Of a stretch of 64,000 bases of DNA, positions 59,341 through 64,000 are shown in pieces (position 1 is the first letter of the stretch; each line of letters begins with the position of its first letter). The notes beneath the pieces are model-generated. The model worked only from the letters and a program-made list of their open reading frames with translations. It was not told the origin of the DNA and ran no database searches. The stretch covers positions 124,001 through 188,000 of the forward strand of contig VWPU01000934.1 of assembly GCA_013398955.1 (NCBI GenBank), written 5' to 3'. Source of the stretch: Callaeas wilsoni. Its lineage: Eukaryota; Chordata; Aves; Passeriformes; Callaeidae. The position numbers were made by a program, and so were the translations under genes.

Positions 59341-62300
59341 CTTGTTTCACAGAAATAAGTAAAGAGATCATTGAAGTTAACCCACTTCAAATGTGTTTTC
59401 CAAATCCCACTTCCAATTTGCTCGTTTTCTTCCGTTTTTGAAGGACCTATAATTTCTTATCTGTAAGCCAGTATTGATAATCCTGCTTTGCACAGCTATA
59501 TGCATTTATGAATATGTAAACACAGCCTATTTTCCGACTGTGTAGGTAGTTATAATACTTGCCACTATTTCATCTCTCCTGGCTCTTCTACAGCTTCACA
59601 CACCACTACACTGGACATCCTCTCAGATACTACTTCATCAGCATCTTAAGGCCTGAAAAAACAGGGAATTTGTATTATTTTAAGAAGCTAAGGTATGAAA
59701 AGATGAAAGATAACTCATGAAGGATGCACAAAGTTCAGAAAGACCTAGAAAGGGAATTTTCATTGTTAATGGCCAATTTTGTTCTTTTATGCCTCAAATG
59801 ATTCTTCATTAGATCACAGAGTATTGTGGCCCAAAGATATTTCAAGAGGTTGAGCTGAATCCATGGGCCAGGCACGTGCCAAATCTAGTCTAAACTATTC
59901 AGAAAGTCTTCCAGTTGGAAAGTTGGAACCCCCACCACTTCTTTATGAAACAGTGCTCTGGCCCCTCGCTAGCCTCACCATTGGGAAAGCTTCTTATCTT
60001 AAAGCTGGTATCTCCCCTGCAGCAATTCAAATGAGCAACTTCTTCTGTCTGTCATAACAGGAAGGGATTATTTCCAACTTCTGTAGGACTTGACAGTGTT
60101 ATCGCACCCCAAAGACAGATTTCTAAGCTCTCCAATAATTTCTTCTTTCAAAATCTCTACAGATGGTGGATCTATTTCTTGAAGTATGTTACTGAAAACA
60201 AGGTGAAAGATTCAGCTAAACTGCAAACTTTTGTGTTAAAGAGAGAAAATCACCTACCTTTCTGATGTTTTCTTGACACATTGCATTAAGAGCAGGTGTG
60301 GAAATTGTGAGATTCGTATATTCTTTTTTTCACATCATTGGCACAAACTTCTAATATATTTCCTATTTTTAATAGCTTCATTTTTCATATTTTATGTAAT
60401 TTCTTGCCAAAGTACTAACTAAAAATTGGGTGTATTTTCCTACAGAAAACTCAACAACTGTTTTAACTTTTAATATTAAATTAATATTTTTTAAAATGTA
60501 GATGTAAAGGATGGAAACCTCCTTAATGTTTTCTTTAATTTATTGTTATTTTTTTTCCTACTAGCAAGTGTATTTCACTGAAAATATTATTGCAAATCTA
60601 AACCATAAAAGATCTTCTTCATCATAGACAAAATGCTTTAAAACAGTCTTCATTTTTTTTTGTATTTTACTGTATTTTGCCTTTCCATAAAAGTATGTTC
60701 TAGGTGAAAAGTTTGTCACTTAAAGCATGTTTGAAAACATGATTAAAATATTTTTTTAAAGACAGAAATTTCTGAGAACAAACTTTAAAAGCAGATTTTG
60801 TGTTTCTTTTTACATTGTACTTGACCTTGTTTATTTCTTGTCTTAAAAGGAGAAAAGAAAAACAACCGACAAATACAAGGTTTGTTGATGTTCATTTTTA
60901 TGGGCTTTAACAAAACCCTGGCAGCCAAGTGTGTATTCAAGAGACTTCTTTGCAGTTGTTCGGGGTCACAGCAGATCAATTAATTCAAAATTAAATCCCA
61001 GTCATCCATTCACAGCAACACTGTGAAAAGTACACAAGATTTCTTAGCCTTGCCCGTCAGCCGCAATTTCCTTGCAGGGCTGGTCAGCCAAACCCAGGAA
61101 GGCTCTCTGCAGAGCGGGCTGCACTCTGGGGACAAATTGTAGAGGTTTATTTAGGGAGCTACGCTCTGCATTTTCTCCTTGTTTTCAGCATTCCCCACAC
61201 AGAACAGCTGGAGAGCTCCAGAGAAAGCGCACTGAAGGAAGGGTCCCGGTCGTGTGGCTATCAGAGGAGAGACGGAGAGAATGGCAATATTTTCTTCCAA
61301 GAAGCCTGACATAAATACTGTTATTGCCATGGATTTTGGCTTGGATTCATCCTAGCTAGCTAAGGAAACCCAACAGATTCCAAAGTTAGAAGTCCAGCCA
61401 CAGTAGGCTCCCTCCATAATCAATGAAAAGAAATAGATGTCTCTCAAGGGCAGGCTGTCTCATGCAGGAGCTGGGAAGCATTTGTGTCTTTACAGGGACA
61501 GTGGGAAAAACATAAAATAATTGTACATATTGCAGATTTTTTTTTTTTCAATATCAGTGGAGTATAATCTGGGTCTTAATATGCCACTTGCTCAGACAGA
61601 AAAATGCTGATGAACTAACAAGTCTCCAGTAGCAATTAGAAGTGTATTTAACACAGAAATGCAGAGTTTGGAGCTGCAGTTTCTGATTTTTGTTTGGTTT
61701 TGTTGTTTTTAATTTAACTTGCTTGAATGTTTCATTTCTCTCTCAGATATGAAAAATATTTTGTGATTGCCTTAAAGTTTTAATAAAAGATTGGACAACT
61801 TGTTAAATTGTATTTGTATGTCAAATGAAATTAAAAGCTATAGAACTAACATGACCATCTTCTTCAGCCTGCTGGCCTTGAGTTGCCAACTTTATCCCTT
61901 TCTAGGAAAAAATATGAGAGCCAAAGAAGCTCCCTGCATCCACCCTACCCATTTAAATACCCAAAACAAATGAAACCAAGTTTTTAATTTTCTATATGGG
62001 CTTTCAAAAATCCAAGTACTCTCCTTGGGTCTTTGCTGGCCAAGCACATGATGAAATCAGAACCTCACACTTCATGTTTTACTTTTCTAGTTTTATGCTC
62101 ATCATCATGCTGTTCCAGTATTCTCTAGGCTCTTGAACATTGTTGGAAAACTGTCACAAATTACTGAAAAAAAACCAGTCATAAAATTTTCTTCAGGATT
62201 CCAGAGAGGAAAAAAACAACTGAAAAAAATCACAGAGAAAACATATCCTTTATTTGTCCTTCCCAATATTTTATACTTTTATAAAATTTAGAGAATATTT

Positions 62301-64000
62301 ATTGTGGTTTTTTGCTTGTTCCTTCCTTTTATTGTAAGGATCAAACAAAATCTCATTGAAAATTATGTTTTAAGAGATTTTTGGGTTCTATACAAAAATC
62401 AATAATGGAAAAATGTTTACTCCTATTGCAAATCTGGCTTTAAATAAAGACAAATAACTGTGAAATTCTGTGTCTTGAAACTTTTTCAAACTTCTTTGGA
62501 TGTTTTGTGAGTATATTCTAGTGGAAATTCAACAGCATTTTCTCCTTGACCCTGATGCATTGGGAAATGGTAGATTTACATGCACCAAATTATGGCCTGA
62601 GAAGTCACTCCCCATCAGTAAACGCAAGAAACGAGAACCAGAAAGCTGGAAAGGTTACTTCTTTTCTCTCAAACACTCTCACAAGCAGCAGAGTATTACA
62701 AATACTTGATTTCTTTGAGGAGAACTGTGTCTCTGTGCAAACCACACTATTCCTGTAACCACAATGACATCCTAACGATGGCTTAGTGCAGACTGAACAG
62801 AAAAAGGAAAGTGAGGGGAGAGAGAAGATCTAAAGGTGGGAGGGGGAGGCTTTATCATTTGTTTCACATACCCTAGGCTCAATTAACACATCTTGAGGAT
62901 TCTTATAACACTGCCAACAAAAATTAATGCAGAAGTTATGTGTTTTACCTTTTATCTCAATTGTGTTGCACGAGTCTGGCAAAGTTGAAAAGCTGCTAAT
63001 TTAGTAGTCAGCAGTGTCAAATAAAATTTCTAAACTGTATGTCTATAAAAGAACATCTTTGCAATAAGGCATAGCAAATATGCTTGCAAAACAGTTCAGT
63101 CAGCAAACCTGTTTTAGGTTTTGAAATATTTGGCAATGACATTTATTAGAACAAAACTATAATATATCAGTGATATAAAGAGCTGTCTCTTCATCACTGG
63201 TGCTTTATTATAGGTACTAATTTTGTGCAAAATCCTTTAGAATCTTTGCAAAACACCTGCTGAACTTAAAGAAATATGGTTACGGCTTGTGCTGAGACAG
63301 ATGTAGCTTAATCACATAATACTGAATTTGACTTTTCAGTGCCTCACAACAAATGAACTGAACATATCAGTGCAGGAGATTTAAATCTTGTTCCAATTTG
63401 AATAGCACGTTTGCTGACTGGAGGGCCTAAGCTACAGCCAGCTTCCGCAGGTGTCCAACATTACACAGAACACTTCTGTTTAAGCCACTGTATCTCTAGT
63501 TTAATTTAAATAAAAGGAAAAAAAGAAAAAAGCCTCAGAGAGTATACTCAAAGAATGTTGAAATTCTTTGCAGATTATTTTTGTTTCTGTTACTTCCTTG
63601 CCTGTTTCAACCTAGCCAGTATTGAGCTTTCCTCTAGTAGTATTGTTTCCTTTAGGCACTTTGTCAGCTTTTTTTGAGGGGGAGATATTTGAAGGCTCCG
63701 TGTTTAAAAGGAATTTTGCTCTGGAGGCAGCATATTATGAATGTTTTGAGCTGAGAATGGAATAAGACAGGCTGTTTTCTTACTGTGTCATCAGCTACAC
63801 ATGATTAGTTTTATATATTGACTGATTTTTGGTGGGAGAATAAGTCAATTTCTATGAATTTCAGCCACACTGTAGTGCCCAGATTGAGATTCGGACTTGT
63901 TTAGTCTTTTCTCTGTTGTATTTATGGATAAGGGAGATGCTGAGAATATGTGCACATATGCTTTTGAGTGCAACAGTTTTATATGTTGTGACTGTATATT
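59341..64000. other. Non-coding stretch to the end of the window
   Basis: No gene was recognised. The segment at 61.00-61.31 kb is slightly richer in CpG (CCCGTCAGCCGC, GAGCGGGC, AGCGCACTG, TCCCGGTCGTG) and carries an 80-codon frame without a domain. It may be another conserved element. T- and A-runs occur at 60.65, 61.54 and 63.52 kb. Overlapping 69-70-codon frames at 62.5-62.76 kb look incidental. Confidence 0.6.

Noticed and set aside
1..64000. CRISPR arrays, bacterial operons, tRNA or rRNA genes
   Set aside because: No regularly spaced repeats, dense gene packing, ribosome binding sites or cloverleaf-type sequences were seen. The composition and LINE content are those of a vertebrate genome.

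Overview
The window reads as vertebrate nuclear DNA, most likely from a bird and probably a passerine. It is AT-rich and non-coding throughout. The only LINEs I recognise are CR1 elements carrying the avian-type 3' end, which closes in ATTCTATGATTC-like octamers. Interspersed repeats are sparse, and the two LTRs I can align resemble LTRs I remember from songbird genomes. No open reading frame longer than 164 codons occurs, and none that I read resembles a host protein exon. I therefore annotate no host gene. The window is an intergenic desert or part of a very large intron.

Layout: 1-10 kb is unique AT-rich DNA with a CR1 3' half at 2.9-3.4 kb and G/T- or A/C-only low-complexity tracts at 7.6 and 8.5 kb. 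10-15 kb holds an ancient CR1 open-reading-frame remnant, a CA/TA microsatellite and, at 14.3-14.9 kb, an exact 294-bp direct duplication whose copies are separated by a single N. That duplication is almost certainly an assembly join error. 16.3-16.9 kb is an unclassified GC-richer block. 18.9-21.7 kb contains CR1 tails and a complete 604-bp solo LTR with a perfect 5-bp target-site duplication. 26.4 kb holds an ancient CR1 endonuclease remnant. 33.4-34.4 kb is a CpG- and G-rich island with two G-quadruplex-type runs in sequence that looks like a conserved regulatory element. A second, truncated LTR lies at 35.26-35.5 kb. Two CR1 copies lie head-to-tail at 37.6-38.4 kb. 40.8-41.1 kb is a motif-dense candidate enhancer with a full CRE palindrome. 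A CR1 with an internal deletion lies at 45.2-45.8 kb. 55.5-55.7 kb has a promoter-like layout: an RFX X-box, a TATA-like box and a possible splice donor. A long G-free tract lies at 58.5 kb and a CR1 tail at 59.2 kb.

Taken together, all eleven retroelements I can orient with some confidence lie on the + strand. If the window is intronic, that bias would fit a host gene transcribed leftward. No CRISPR array, tRNA, rRNA, operon or other prokaryotic feature is present. I found no convincing new multi-gene system. The strongest leads are the assembly duplication, the retroelement orientation bias, the candidate regulatory elements at 33.4-34.4, 40.8-41.1 and 55.5-55.7 kb, and the recurrent G-free tracts.
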